NCBI GenBank assembly: GCA_949358305.1
Contig: OX442324.1
Location: forward strand, 6,979,601-7,043,600
Direction of reading: 5' to 3'
DNA length: 64,000 nucleotides
Source of the DNA: Strigamia acuminata
Lineage: Eukaryota; Arthropoda; Chilopoda; Geophilomorpha; Linotaeniidae
This document shows, one piece after another, positions 41,481 to 53,647 of the stretch. The notes under the pieces are model-generated. The model had not been told where the DNA came from and did not search any database. It saw nothing but the letters and a program-made list of their open reading frames with translations. How positions within the stretch are numbered: position 1 is the first letter of the stretch; every line of letters starts with the position of its first letter. A program made the translations under genes and the position numbers.

Positions 41481-42033
41481 GTGTTTTGCCTTCGTAAGTG
41501 ACATTTTTTCCCGATGAGTGACTTCTGCTGTGTGCCCAAACGTGTCTTTTTTCGCGTAGTTCTTCGCGAAGTTAGTGTTGAACGCGAACTTTTCTTTTGA
41601 ACAATACCAGTGATATTGACATTTTCCTGAATCGTGATTGTTTTATTTTTTGTGTTCTTTGTCGCGCCGATGTTTGAATTTGATTTTTTCTTTACGCGAC
41701 TTTGAATTTTGTTTTTGATATTTAGTGTGGTGCATTTCTAGTGTTTAATAAGTGTCGAGATGCCCTTATGGCGTGATTTAATGCGATTAACGCATTCTTG
41801 GCCTGGCGCTTATGCTAGTAGTTTTTTCTTGTTATTGTTTAGCTTTTAGAGCGCTTAACGCTTGCGTTGTTTAGTCCGCGCGTTAGTTATTTAATGAGTT
41901 TACGCGATAAGTTCTCGCGCCTCATTAGTGTATTGTTTAATCATTCCAATTGTTATTTGATTTTTTCGTATCGCATTTTTATTTCTTTTTGCAGATTTGA
42001 ACAGAGAATAAAAATACTCTGGTCCGAGGGGCG
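41481..42033 (+). other. Gypsy A 3' untranslated region and polypurine tract
   Basis: T-rich, no coding frame supported. It ends GGTCCGAGGGGCG (42021-42033) immediately before the 3' LTR, a short polypurine tract. Confidence 0.6.
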
Positions 42034-43015
42034 TGTCACGGCCCGGCATTTACGCGCTTGTATTCCTCACCAAATTGTTGTGTTTGTGTACGCGTATCCC
42101 GTGTGTTCCATTGTTTAAAACTCTCAATAAATCCTAAACCTTATGTAATTTGAGTTTTGTCCTACCTTCATTTCCTATTCATGTTTTATCCCTTGGCCTA
42201 GTCTGGTGTGGCTCAATTTAGTCACATCAGACTGGTCTATGTCAGGTATTTCTCACTGTTACCCCTCCTAATTTTGTTTAGTTTATCCTATCTAATTTAA
42301 ATGTTTAGTCACTCGCGACTGACTCATCGCGATGATTATTCACGAGCGCGCCTGATTGGCTTACGCGTGCTTGACTCATGGTTTTCCCCTCGTTTTCTGT
42401 GATGGACTTGGCCCAAGTTCACTTCTGAGCTGTTTCAGCCAAGTCTGATCAGAAGGCGTAAGACCATGAGCTATCGTAAGTGCCTTAACTGGCCATTGTG
42501 CATTTGGCGACTTTTCCTGTGTTAATTCGCAGTAACTCCATGCAAGTCAACTCTGCGTGTTTGAGGATCTACATTATCATATCGCGTGTCTAAATTCCGC
42601 GTGTCATCTCCGATTCCTTTCCTTTCGATGTTCTTTTGTGTTTTATGCCGCTGATACGTGCCGAAGGACTAGAAGTTAGATTCAAGTAGCTAATGAGTTG
42701 TTTATTTCGTCTTTTGCGCGCGATTAGTGCGCGCTTGCTCGGTCTGGCCGCTCCGCCATTAGGGGCCCCTGCCAGATTAGCTTAAGCCACGTTAGCGTTG
42801 TTAAGTCCGCACGTGAGCATTATTTCTTCCATTTTTAAGACTCCAACAACCTCAGTAATAATTCGTAACATGATCGAGTAAGGGGTTAAGCTTGCCGCCA
42901 CACTTCAGGCTGCTTAACGTTGCCGGGCCCTTATTCGGGACCAGGCTCTCTTGTATCGTAACTGGCGCGCCTTTCAAACGCGGTTTCAAATACCAGAAAC
43001 AACCGGTTCATGACA
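42034..43015 (+). repeat. 3' LTR of gypsy A
   Basis: 982 bp matching the 5' LTR with three visible substitutions. Followed by AATG, the target duplication. Confidence 0.92.
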
Positions 43016-43019
43016 AATG

Positions 43020-43227
43020 TAAATGTCATTTCATTCTAGGTTAATAATGTTTAATTATTCGATTTGTAAAGCGCGCATTTAAAGAAGGTCGAACAGACTC
43101 TGTTTGTCCGATCTAATAAAGATTAGAGTTGAATTTAAAAACATAAATAACGCCTCATTCATTTCCCTTCACTCATTCAAAACACAGTTGCGTGGGACTC
43201 GGATTGGCACCCAGGATCCACGTAACA
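43020..43227 (+). repeat. Gypsy C 5' LTR, second part
   Basis: Ends CCACGTAACA as in the B LTR; two bases later comes the PBS. Confidence 0.8.
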
Positions 43228-44007
43228 AATGGTGGAGATGCGAGTTCTTTCCCACACCGTATAAAAATTAGAATAAAATTTGTGAAAATTAACGAAAATT
43301 TTGAAATTAGGCTTAGTTTTGCTTGGATTCACCTAGTGTTTGGTTTTTCAGGAAATTGGAAAATTAAAATTGGAAAATTAAAGCAATTAGAATTGAAATC
43401 TGTGAAAATTGGTTTAAAAATCATATAAAATTTTGAAAAACCGTAACTTAATTTGCATATAGATGATTCATTGATAAGAGTGATAGGAATGAGAAAGGTG
43501 ACTCATTGCTAATGAAGATAATAGACTTAAAATTGGCGAAATTAAGAAATAAAATATAATAAAATAACTTTGAATATTTAATTGAATGGAGTGATATCAA
43601 GTGACATTTATTGTGAAGTTTGATTGTAAATTGAACATGAATGGTGATGTTTATTATTATTGGATAAAGAATTTAGTGTTTTGTATTTTGATGAAAGTGT
43701 ATATTGGTAAAATATATAGTTTGAATTTATTAATGAATTTTTGAATTTCAGGATATTTTTGTAATTGTTTACTAATAAAAAGTTTTCTTAAATATTTGCT
43801 ACTAATGAATTTAATAAAGTTTTGAACTATGACCGTGAAAATTTAATTGTTGTGAAATTTTGAAATTTGATTGTGAAGATTGAATTGTTTGAATTGTTTA
43901 ATCATTGACTTATTTTCAGAGAGTAAAAGTGTTATAGTGTTATTTACAATTGAATAAATTGATTCTAGTGCTTCAAAGGATTGTGTCTTCAGATTAATTA
44001 GTTAGCC

Positions 44008-45516
44008 ATTGCGGAATCCAATCAATATAAATTTGCACAAGTAGTGTCGGATTACCTGTTTTCAAAAAAGGAACCAGGTGAACGTGATTCACCAAAAGAA
44101 CCACCTGATGACAAAGTGACTGATCGGAGGACAAGATCAAAATCCAAAGGTGAACTAAAAACACAAAAAAGGGAAGATTCTGAAACCCCCGATCAGCGCA
44201 ATCAAAGATTAATAGATCCAGGTGTGTATAATTGGTTACTGCCTGAAGAACAATTAGAATTAGGTGATCTTTTGGAAAGTGTACAGATAAATTTGGACAA
44301 CGTATTTGAGGACGCAGCCAAAAATATTGAGGAGCACAAAGGATTAATTCAATCACAAGTGACAATTAAAAGTGAACAATCTTCTACTGAAATGGCTAAT
44401 GCTTCACCATCATCAGAACTAGTAGCAATACAGACAGTGTTACAAAACTTAGTGGTCAATAGAAGAAACCCAGTGGACTTTGATCCGGCTACAGGAAATA
44501 TTGACACGTGGCTGATCTGATATGAAGATACGATCGCCGATGATACTGAGCGTATTAAACATTTGTCAATTGTGCTGAAATCTTCCGCATCATCATGGTA
44601 TTTAGATCAACTTCCGTTGTATCCGACTAAAACATGGACCCAATGGAAAGATGCGTTGAAGACTAAATTTAGACGACAAATAACAACAATTCTGTCAAAA
44701 TTACAGGCAATGCAGCACAAGGATGGAACAGCTTTGGAACACATGCAGAAAATATTAAAAGAATGTTCCTTTGCAAGACCATCATTCACTGAAGAACAAA
44801 AGATATTTCATGTGTTTCAGACACTTAAAAAGGCGACTAGAGATAAATTAGTAGTCAACTTTCCAAAGACGTTGGATCAACTAACATCTCAACTTGGGTT
44901 ATTGGAAGCTCATGCATTCAGCGAGGACCCTGCAGAAGTTTTACTAACCCTACTGCAAAAAGCTGTTGATACACCTAGTAAGGTGACATCGAGTTACTTG
45001 GTAGAACCGAGCGACGTCAATAAAACAAAAGACGAGTTGTTAGCAGAGATCAAAGTGCTAAGACAACAGCAGCAGTTTGGGGATGTTCAATATGCAGAGG
45101 TTACTCCCGTCTTCTTCCAAAATCAATGGTATACGCCACATCCAAACCAGGCGCAGTTCTACAATAGAGGAAACTCTAGAGGGCGACCTGGACAACAACG
45201 TGGATGGTGGAATAATAATAACAATTGGAACCAAGGAAGAGGATGGAATAACAACAAAGGTCAAAACAGAGGTAATTGGAACAATCAGTGGAATAATCCA
45301 GGTCAAGGATTCCAACAGCAATATTCACAACAGCAGAGGAATCCGCCACAAAAGCAATGGAATCCACCACAAGGTGAAAGACAACAGGGGAATCCAAATA
45401 ACCAAGGTCATCCGCAAAATCCAAATTATAAAGGTAAAAATTTTATTGAAAATTACCGAGGCCGAGGAAATCAAGGAGCCCCACGTGGTGGACCACCTAA
45501 TGCATCGGGAAACTAG
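44008..45516 (+). pseudogene. Gypsy C Gag with lost start and internal stop
   Basis: The frame opens after TAG at 43999. The most Kozak-like position reads ATT (44008-44010, GCCATTGCG), suggesting a lost ATG. A TGA at 44518-44520 interrupts the capsid (NIDTWLI then YEDTIADD). The capsid resembles that of B (SSWYLDQLPLYPTKTWTQWK, MQHKDGTALEHMQKIL). The C-terminal ~130 residues have no zinc knuckle; they are Arg-Gly and Asn/Gln-rich (RGRPGQQRGWWNNNNNWNQG and so on), a disordered RNA-binding-like tail. Ends GN before TAG, on the slippery heptamer GGGAAAC. Confidence 0.8.
45507..45513 (+). other. -1 frameshift heptamer GGGAAAC of gypsy C
   Basis: In the gag frame G GGA AAC, directly followed by the gag TAG. 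A -1 slip enters the pol frame, which is open from here. Confidence 0.7.
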
Positions 45517-46862
45517 AATGGCCACAAAGACAAAATAACAAAAAGAAAAGAAGAAAAAGAAAGTTAGAAATCATTGAGTTGAACGCCACAGATGACCTTT
45601 TGCAAATTCCAGTAGTGGTGAATGGTATGGAGATAACAGGTGTCTTGGATTCTGGAGGTTATCGTAATATTATTAATGAAGATTTGGTAAGAACATTGCA
45701 GCTCAAATACCAACCATGTCCATACATTCGGCTTAAAGTTGTAGATGGTTCGATAATAATCCCAGAAGGAAAAACCAGGATTACTATTGACGTTGGACAA
45801 CAGCAACATACCATTGAAGTGCTGATTGTCAATGGATTTAGCCACCATTTACTGCTGGGACACAGCTTTCTGACATCTGCGAGGTGTAAACTTGATTACG
45901 ACCAACAGAAGATCTTTGTAGGCCCAAAAGATGAACAACAAGAAATTTTCCCAATTTCTAAAAATCATACTGATCAAAATTACATAGCTCGAGTTTTGAA
46001 ACCTATTACTATACCAGCTTTACATGAGTGTGTAGTTCCAATAAAAATTGCAAAGAAAGTAGATGATGAATTATTTATTGAACCACTTAGTGGAGTAGTA
46101 GATCGATTTGGAGTGATTTGCTGTAAAACATTGACCAAATTCAGAAAAGGTGAAGGAGTTTTGCGAGTTGCAAATCCAACTAAAAAGACAATTTACTTAG
46201 GACGTAACTCAGCAATTGCGAAAGCTTTTTATGTAATTGAGTCTGGCGTGCTTGATGAAAAAAGAGATAATCATTTTGACTTTAGCACGGCCATGGCAAA
46301 TGACAATATGACGCCATCACAACAAGGGCTAATGTTGCGACTGCTAGAGAAGAATTCGGATAGATTTGCAACATCTGACAGTGACTTAAGCAGAGCTCAA
46401 GCGATCAAACATCGAATCGATACAGGAGACTCTCCTCCAATTCATTTACAGCCTTATAGACGATCTCTTAAGGAAAAAGAAATTGAAGATGCTGAAACAA
46501 AGAAACTACTTGAGATGGGAGTAATACGAGAATCTGAGAGCCCATGGAGTGCACCAGTACTACTCATCAAGAAAAGAGACGGCAAATGGAGATTTTGTGT
46601 TGATTGGAGACGTTTGAATGCAGTAACAAAGAAAATAGTTTATCCCTTACCGCGCATCGACGACACCCTAGATCAACTAGCGGGTGCGAAGTATTTTACA
46701 ATGATGGATTTAATCCAAGGATATTTCCAAGTAGAAATCGATGAAGCGGATAAGGAAAAGACTGCATTTACAACAAATTCAAGCCATTACGAATTTAACG
46801 TCTTAGGACAAGGCCTTTGTAATAGCCCAGCTGCCTTTCAAAAATTGATGAACAAAGTGCTT
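45514..46862 (+). pseudogene. Gypsy C Pol: protease and partial RT
   Basis: Read in the -1 frame from the heptamer: a basic start (KKKRRKRK), protease VLDSGGYRNII with LLLGHSFL, then RT motifs SPWSAPVLLIKKRDGKWRF, MMDLIQGYFQVEI and GQGLCNSPAAFQKLMN. It stops being Pol after NKVL at about 46862 and continues in frame into B-type Gag, so the YIDD box, RNase H and integrase are gone. Confidence 0.82.
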
Positions 46863-48134
46863 GAATTGCCCAAACCGGATTTGAAATTTGTCGCTACTAG
46901 AAAGAAAAGGAACACTGGATCTGAATCCGACACTGAAACTCGGGAAAATAAGGAAGAGGAAGTCCGATCTCAACCTCAATCAATCCTACAGAAATTGGAT
47001 TTTGCTACTCCAGCAATAAAATTAATTCCACAAAAAGGTTTAGAAGAAATAATAAAGACATTTACACCAGTAAAGACTAAACCACAATTCCAAGCATCAA
47101 CCCAATTAAATTTTCCAAAGATGACATCACAGACTCCAACGGACGTATTGACCGACTTGTTGAAGAGTTTGGTAGTGCAGAAGCGACCTGTCGTCACATA
47201 TGATACAGAAAAAAGCAACATCGACCAATGGCTTGTGGCATATGAAGCTACAATAGGAACAGATGATGAGAGAGTAAAACATTTGGCATTAGCCTTAAAG
47301 ACTGATGAATTGGCATGGTTTGTGGAACAATTTAAGAAGAATCCAACATGGACATAGACGGATTGGAAACCACAGATCGAAAAAAAATTCCGAAGAAGCC
47401 AAGAAAATGTTTACAATACTCTCCGCTTCATGAGACACAAAGAGGGTACAGCAGATGCCTTCATGAAGAAAGTCTTGGCCGAATGTGCGTTTATTCTACC
47501 AGAAATGACTGAAACTCAGAAAATAAATTACGTTTATCAAGGTTTGAAGCCTGCAATGCAGAAGATGATGATAACAGTATTTCCATCGACGTTAGAAGAA
47601 ATGGAACAGAGACTTAAATTGTATGAAAGCCACAAAATGGAAGAACCAGCGGATCTACTGCTCACAATGTTTAAAAAAGTAGTAGATGAAAAGGTGAACC
47701 CTACGACAACAGGTACACTGTCTGGAACAGAGGGATCCCCAGTAAGCTACGCCGAGTTATTAGCTGAAAATATCAAATTAAAACAGCAAAAGCTCGTAAG
47801 TGAGTCAGTAGAGCCACAACAAGCGGTTCCACTATTCATACAAGGCGAGTGGTATATTCCAGCATCGCAGCGCGGAAATTCCTTCAGAGGTAGATATAAC
47901 AGAGGTAGACAACGGTCAAACAGCAGTCCGACAACAACGCGTCCATGTGGATGTTGGCATCGTTATGGTTGTGAACATAACACAGCTGCGCCACAGGAAC
48001 AACAATTTCAAGAAAATAGAGGGAATCCAAACAACAGAAGGTGGTTTAAGAAGAAAAGGACACAAGGGGGTGATAAAACTAACCCTAATCCTAAGCAGAA
48101 CCCACAACAAGGTCAACATGAAGAGGGAAACTAG
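46863..48134 (+). pseudogene. Gypsy B-type Gag (second copy), N-terminus lost
   Basis: About 90% like the Gag of B-minus. It begins mid-protein (ELPKPDLKFVATRKKRN) fused in frame to the RT of gypsy C. A TAG at 47355-47357 replaces Trp (B-minus reads KWTDWKPQ), after which the frame is open to 48134. Same capsid and CGCWHRYGCEH tail as B-minus. Ends EEGN, TAG. Confidence 0.82.
48125..48131 (+). other. -1 frameshift heptamer GGGAAAC of the B-type element
   Basis: G GGA AAC in the gag frame, immediately before TAG 48132-48134. The pol frame continues from the slip. Confidence 0.75.
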
Positions 48135-51100
48135 TGGGTCGGCCACAAAGAAGATGTTACCATCTAAAGAAGAAAAGAAAGAGTAGAAGAGAGAAGATAA
48201 TCGTAGTCGAGATGAACATTTCAGAATCTCTATTGGAAATTCCAGTAATAGTGAACAACATGGAAGTCAAGGCAGTTATGGACAGTGGAGGAAAACGCAA
48301 CATTATTAGCGAAGAGCTTGCTGAAGCTTTACAGTTGAATTACCCGCCTAGCCCAAACATTCGATTAAAAGGGGTAAGCGGAGAACTTGTGACTCCAATG
48401 GGAAAAACCAAGATGAACATTACAATTGGTGAATTAACATACAGGATCGAGGTCCTGATTGTTAAAGGATTTCATTATGAATTGCTGCTAAGTGACCCAT
48501 TCATGCTGTTCGCGAAGTGCGTGTTAGACTACGACAAACAAAAAATCTTTGTGGGCCGAACTAGTGGTAAGGAAGTGTCATTTCCAATGAATAAAACTTT
48601 TGTTGATCAGAATTATGTTGCGAGGGTAATGAAAAACATCACTATCCCACCAATGCACGAATGCATTATTCCCATCTATTTGAATAAAACAATTACACAA
48701 GACATGTTTGTACAACCATTGCATAATGTAACTGATAGATTTGCTGTGATAGGTTGTAAAACTTTAACAGATTTCAAGGACGGCAAAGGCATCATTCGAG
48801 TGGCTAACCCAACCAAGAAGACAGTCTTTCTGAAGGAGAAGTCAGCCATCGCAAAAGCTTATTATGTGGTTGATGTTGGGGTGTTTGACGAAAAACAGGT
48901 ACACTGTTTTGACTTTGTCTCCTCAATAGCAAAAGATAAAATGAATAAAGACCAACAAGAGCAAATGCGACAACTTCTTCAAAAGAATCAAGACAGATTT
49001 GCTGTTTCTGACAAGGATTTGGGAAGAGTTCAAGTGTATAAGCATAAAATTGATACTGGAGACCATGAACCAATACATTTGCAACCGTATCGTCGTTCTA
49101 TGAAGGAAAAAGAAGTCGAAGCAGAGGAAACAAAGAAATTGCTTGATATGGGAGTGATAAGGGAATCAGAAAGTCCCTGGAGCGCGCCTGTATTGCTAAT
49201 AAAGAAAAGAGATGGTGAGTGGAGATTTTGTGTCGATTGGAGCCGATTGAATGCGATAACAAAGAAAATGGTGTACCCATTGCCAAGAATAGATGACACC
49301 TTAGATCAGCTGGCAGGTGCACAGTTCTTCTCCATGATGGATCTCATTCAAGGATATTTCCAGGTTGAAATCAATGAAGAAGACAAAGAAAAGACGGCAT
49401 TCACAACTTCCAGCGGGCATTATGAATTTAATGTCCTCGGCCAAGGTCTCTGCAATAGCCCAGCAGCTTTTCAAAAGCTAATGAACAAAGTTTTAGGCAA
49501 CCTCCTCGGCAAAGTCTGTATCGCATACATTGACGATCTTATCATTTTCTCTAAAACATTCGATCAGCATTTGAAAGATCTAGATAACGTTTTCGACAAG
49601 CTTAGACAATCTAACTTAAAGGTGAAGTTAAGCAAGTGCACATTTGGGACAAACACCATTAAGTATTTGGGACATGTCGTGGACTCCGAGGGTATATCAC
49701 CAGACCCAAGGAATCTGGAATCCGTCGCGAAGTTTCCAGTTCCTACTAACCTCAAACTTCTTCGAGGATTCATAGGGCTCTGTTCGTATTACAGGAAGTT
49801 TATTCCAGGTTTTGCGGACATATCCAAGCCCTTAGTCAATTTGACGAAGAAGGACGAGAAATTCGATTGGGGCCCACCTCATGACAAGGCCTTTAAAACA
49901 TTAAGGACCGCCCTTATCACCGTGCCAGTGCTTGCGCACCCTAATTTTGAAGAACCCTTCATGGTATCGACAGACGCGAGCGCATATGGTCTTGGAGCAG
50001 TGTTGAAACAGAAGATAAACAAACAAGAACATGTGATAGCTTATGCCAGCAGACTTCTCAGCCAAGCAGAACAGAATTACAATGCCACAGAAAGGGAGTG
50101 TCTGGCCATTCTGTTTGGAATTGAAAAGTACCGACCTTATTTGTATGGTAAGAAGTTCCAGATTATTACAGACCATTCGGCACTTCAATGGCTAAAATGA
50201 GTCAAAAACCCCAATGGCAGACTAGCTAGATGGAGCCTAAAGCTAGTGGACTTTGATTTCGATGTGATCCACAAGAGCGGAAAAGCGCACAAAGATGCCG
50301 ACGCCTTGAGCAGAATTCCAGAAGATTTAAGCGAGGAAGAAAACGAAATAGTTCCCTCAATTTTACTCGAACAGCTCGACCTTCCTGCTGAGCAGCGTAA
50401 GGACAAGAAGCTACTGGAATTGATCACCGCAATGAATCAAGTAGAGCAACTTCCGAAGAAGAGAAGACCTCCTCTAAAGCAGTTCGTCCTTCTCGACAAT
50501 GTGTTGTTTAGGAAGAAAAATTCTTTGAATTCCCTGGACACAAAAGTAAATCTGTTATATGTTCCGCAGCATTTGAAAACTGACGTCCTTCAAGAAATGC
50601 ATGACGGACTGACGGGTGCTCACTTGGGCCTAAACAAAACATGGAAGAGAATGAGAACAAGATTCTTCTGGCCCCGGATATATAAAGACGTAAGGAATTA
50701 CGTACTTTCTTGTCCACATTGCGCGAGCTCGAAATCAATGACAACACCGCCAAAAGGTTTAATGCAGCCGTGGTCTACGATATCTAAGCCTTTCGAGAGG
50801 ATTGGAATCGACACACTGGGAAGTTTTCCGACCAGCAACAAGTTTGTTTTCGTTATGACAGATTATTTGTCGCGGACAGTGATTGCTAGAGCAGCTCCAG
50901 CATCAACAGCGTTGGAAGCAGCTAGAACTTTGCTTTACGAGTTAATGTTGAAGGAAGGCAGTCCGAGAGAAATCCTGAGCGATAAAGACACAGAGTACAG
51001 AAACAAAATGGTGGAAGAAGTATCAAATATGTTTAAAGCCCTACACAAAACCACTTCAGGGTACCATCCAAGGACCAATGGCCTTACTGAGCGTTTTAAT

Positions 51101-52048
51101 GCGACTTTTGCAAAAATGTTGCAGATTTACGTTGATAAGGACCAGAGGGACTGGGATGATTTTTTGCCATTTTTGCTTTTCTCGTATAACACCGGTGTGC
51201 ACGAGACGACAGGATATACACCTTATTATCTTTTGAAAGGATATGAAGTTGATCTCAACGTGGACGTAAATCTCAACTTACCTCAAAAAGAATTCACCTT
51301 GCGAACCTCGAAATTCATCAGAGAAGCTAGGAAGATAGCAAATGAAAGGTTGGAATGGCAAGGAGAAAAAAGCAGAAAAAGATTTGATCAAGGCCGAGTT
51401 CATGTGGAATTTGACCCAGGGGAATTAGTTTACCTTAAAACACCCAATAGAAAAGTTGGGTTAAGTGAAAAACTCCTACCACAATTCTCAGGCCCATACG
51501 AAATAGTAAGAAGAACCGCGCCAAATGACTACGAAATTAGAAGCTCAAATGGAAAGAAAACAGATATTGTCAATATTGAACAATTAAAACCGTATAAACC
51601 CAGAGAAGAAATTCCAGTGGAAATATTAGAAGAATTAACAGCTAAAAAAGTCACATTTGCTGATGAAATTGCAACACAGAGTGAAAAACAACAAGAAATT
51701 GAAGAAAACACGTCAATTTCGCCAATTCCAATCGCTAAAGAACGATTTATTAGCGATGACGATCAAATTTCCTTAAAAACACTCTTTGAACCTGAAGAAA
51801 ATGCAATAAAAGTGTCAAATTTCCCAATTCCAAGCGAAAAAGAGCGATTAAAAGCGCTCTATGGACCGAAAGAAATTATGGAAAGATGGCAAAATGAAGA
51901 CGAACGAAAAAACGAAAAAAATCAGCTTCGAAAACCGCCGACAGGTGTCGCTGACGCAGTCGATGACGCGTCGCCACCTGAAGTCGAGAGTTTCCGGTCA
52001 CGTCGCCTTCGCAAACAGGCTCGTCGCGACTATACTAAATATTACTAG
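48132..52048 (+). pseudogene. Gypsy B-type Pol, nearly complete, one in-frame TGA
   Basis: Protease MDSGGKRNIISEE and LLLSDPFM; RT SPWSAPVLLIKKRDGEWRF, GQGLCNSPAAF and YIDDLIIFSK; RNase H STDASAYGLGAVLKQ, NATERECLAILFGIEKYR and TDHSALQWLK, then TGA at 50198-50200. The same frame goes on (NPNGRLARW ... HKSGKAHKDADALSR) into integrase: HHCC GLTGAHLGLNKTWKR ... CPHCASSK, core Asp in IGIDTLGSF, Asp in LSDKDTEY and Glu in NGLTERFNA, and a GPY/F module (LPQFSGPYEIVRRTAPNDYE). Ends RRDYTKYY. Apart from the stop, all domains are present. It supplies the missing half of B-minus for comparison. Confidence 0.88.
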
Positions 52049-52734
52049 AGCTTTCCGAGACGAACCAGGTTTACTGTGTGACTCGAGGAAAACTCAAAGC
52101 GTTTAGGACAGTAGCTGATTGTATTAACAAGATTTCGTAAGTGAAGAGAGTGAATTTTGAACGAGTTTGACGAACTAAATAGCTTAAAAACGAAACGAAT
52201 TTATCGCGAAAATTGTGAAAAATAACATCGCGAAATGGAAATTTAGGCTTAAATAATTGTGTTAAAACTTCGAAATGAAATTTTAGTGTGTGCATATATT
52301 ATCAGACGACTAATTAGTTGAAAAATTGTTGAATTCAGTGTAAATTAGTGCAACATGAAATGTTAAATGAAATAATGAATGGAAATTGGAATAATTTTGT
52401 GAAAATCTTGAATTAATGAAGTTATTTTTCTTCAACTACGTTTACGATTTGTGTATGAGATAGCAAATCGTGAAATTCTCCCATTCGAGTTGATCAAAGA
52501 AGAAGATAAAAAAGATCAAGCGGAAGGAGGAGAGTGAAGTGAACTTCAACTTCTCCCAGTGAATAAGTGTAAAATCAACACGAACTTTGAACATTTTTTT
52601 TCTGTGTGTGTTTTTTTTTTATATAGAAAATTGAAAACCTGAAAAAAAAGTAATATAAAACAAAAAACCAAAAAGTGTTATTATTGATGAAAAGTGTTAA
52701 TTTTAATTAATTTTAAACTTTGAATATTGTTTCC
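52049..52734 (+). other. 3' flank of the B-type element, no LTR
   Basis: AT-rich 3' untranslated sequence ending in a purine-rich stretch GCGGAAGGAGGAGAG at about 52520-52535, which could be the polypurine tract. The B LTR start TGTTACGCGG does not follow, so the 3' LTR is deleted or diverged. 52546-52734 holds homopolymer runs only. Confidence 0.5.
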
Positions 52735-52990
52735 AATGGTTTCCTGTATGTGTATCGGTCCACAACATTGAATTAAGGATATCATGGACCAATATACTTA
52801 TAAAAAAGTATTGGAGGACTGTTATGCTTCCATTTGCAGATGATAAACTGCCTTTGACATGGATATTTCAGCAGAAAAATGATTCTAAGCATAACGTCAA
52901 GCGGAGTCAAGGCAATTGCTCAGGGTTTCACAATGGGATTGCTTGTGGTTTGGATGTTTTAATGAAGTATATGAGTGACTACACATGTGT
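52735..52990 (+). pseudogene. Tc1-like transposase fragment
   Basis: Conceptual translation with one frameshift gives IKDIMDQYTYKKVLED, then MLPFADDKLPLTWIFQQKND and SKHNVKR, the region around the second catalytic Asp of Tc1-type transposases (QQxND-x-KH). The N-terminal half and the final Glu region are missing. Degenerate and dead. Confidence 0.65.
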
Positions 52991-53481
52991 TTATGGATAA
53001 ATTATAATATTTGCCGCATATTTTATAACGGGAATGGCTAATTGTTTGTGGATAATGGTTATGTAAACTTAATTTTGTCCATTACTTTTTGATGTCACTT
53101 CACAAAAAAATTTTTTTCTCAGAAACTAATGGATAGATTTTGATAAAATGTTCGGTGAATAAAGTAGGATGTTGTACTTGTACAAGCATCCAGTTAAAAT
53201 TTCATTACTTTTTCTCTATTTTTTCCGGAGATACAGCCGGGAAAATCAACGTGATGCGTTTGTAAACTTACTTTTGCCCCCCACTGTAGAGATTGGGAAA
53301 AAATAGGAAAAATAAAGATGGATTAATTTAAGTGGAAATAAATTAAAAAAGAAGGGTGGGTAGCCTGCCCGTGACAAAACTTTTTTATTTAAACTGTTTG
53401 ATTTTCAAATAGACTATTTGAAAATTCAAAACCATTTTGGAAAACATAACTTTATAATAAAAGTTATGCATTCAATAGCAT
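52991..53481. other. No gene seen
   Basis: AT-rich sequence with no coding frame. A CTGTTTGATTTTC-type segment near 53389 is partly repeated in inverse orientation near 54190-54215, so an older element may span this interval. Confidence 0.3.
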
Positions 53482-53483
53482 GA

Positions 53484-53560
53484 GCTGTACAAGCCTAGTG
53501 GATAGAGAAGTGGTCTTTAGAACAAAGGGTCACAGGTTCAATTCCAGCAGAGGTCATGGT
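53484..53560 (+). other. tRNA-like sequence (possible SINE head)
   Basis: Pol III-like boxes: TAGTGGATAGAG and, 30 nt on, GGTTCAATTCC (B box). The spacing fits a tRNA-derived promoter, but the stems pair poorly and no anticodon identity can be given. Confidence 0.35.
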
Positions 53561-53647
53561 AAGAAAAAAGAAAACTATAAGATTAAAATAAATTTAAATA
53601 AAACTGTCAATAAAACATGCAAATTGTGATCAAATCAATGAAAACTA

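Larger units (their letters stand above)
14471..43015 (+). mobile_element. Gypsy A, complete, with two nested copia elements
   Basis: A Ty3/gypsy element bounded by 982-bp LTRs (14471-15452 and 42034-43015) and a 4-bp AATG target duplication. It is 28,545 bp as it stands, and about 12.5 kb after removing copia D and copia E with one copy of each 5-bp duplication. Order: LTR, tRNA-Phe PBS, gag, pol (protease, RT, RNase H, AT-hooks, integrase), 1.35 kb spacer, third gene, spacer, LTR. I see three substitutions between the LTRs, so the insertion is recent. Confidence 0.92.
43016..46862 (+). mobile_element. Gypsy C: rest of 5' LTR, leader, gag, truncated pol
   Basis: After the gypsy A insertion the C LTR resumes (43020-43227), followed by PBS TGGTGGAGATGCGAG (43230-43244, tRNA-Ala type), an AT-rich leader, gag and pol into RT. 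At about 46862 it switches within a codon run to the gag of a B-type element. No 3' LTR. Confidence 0.82.
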
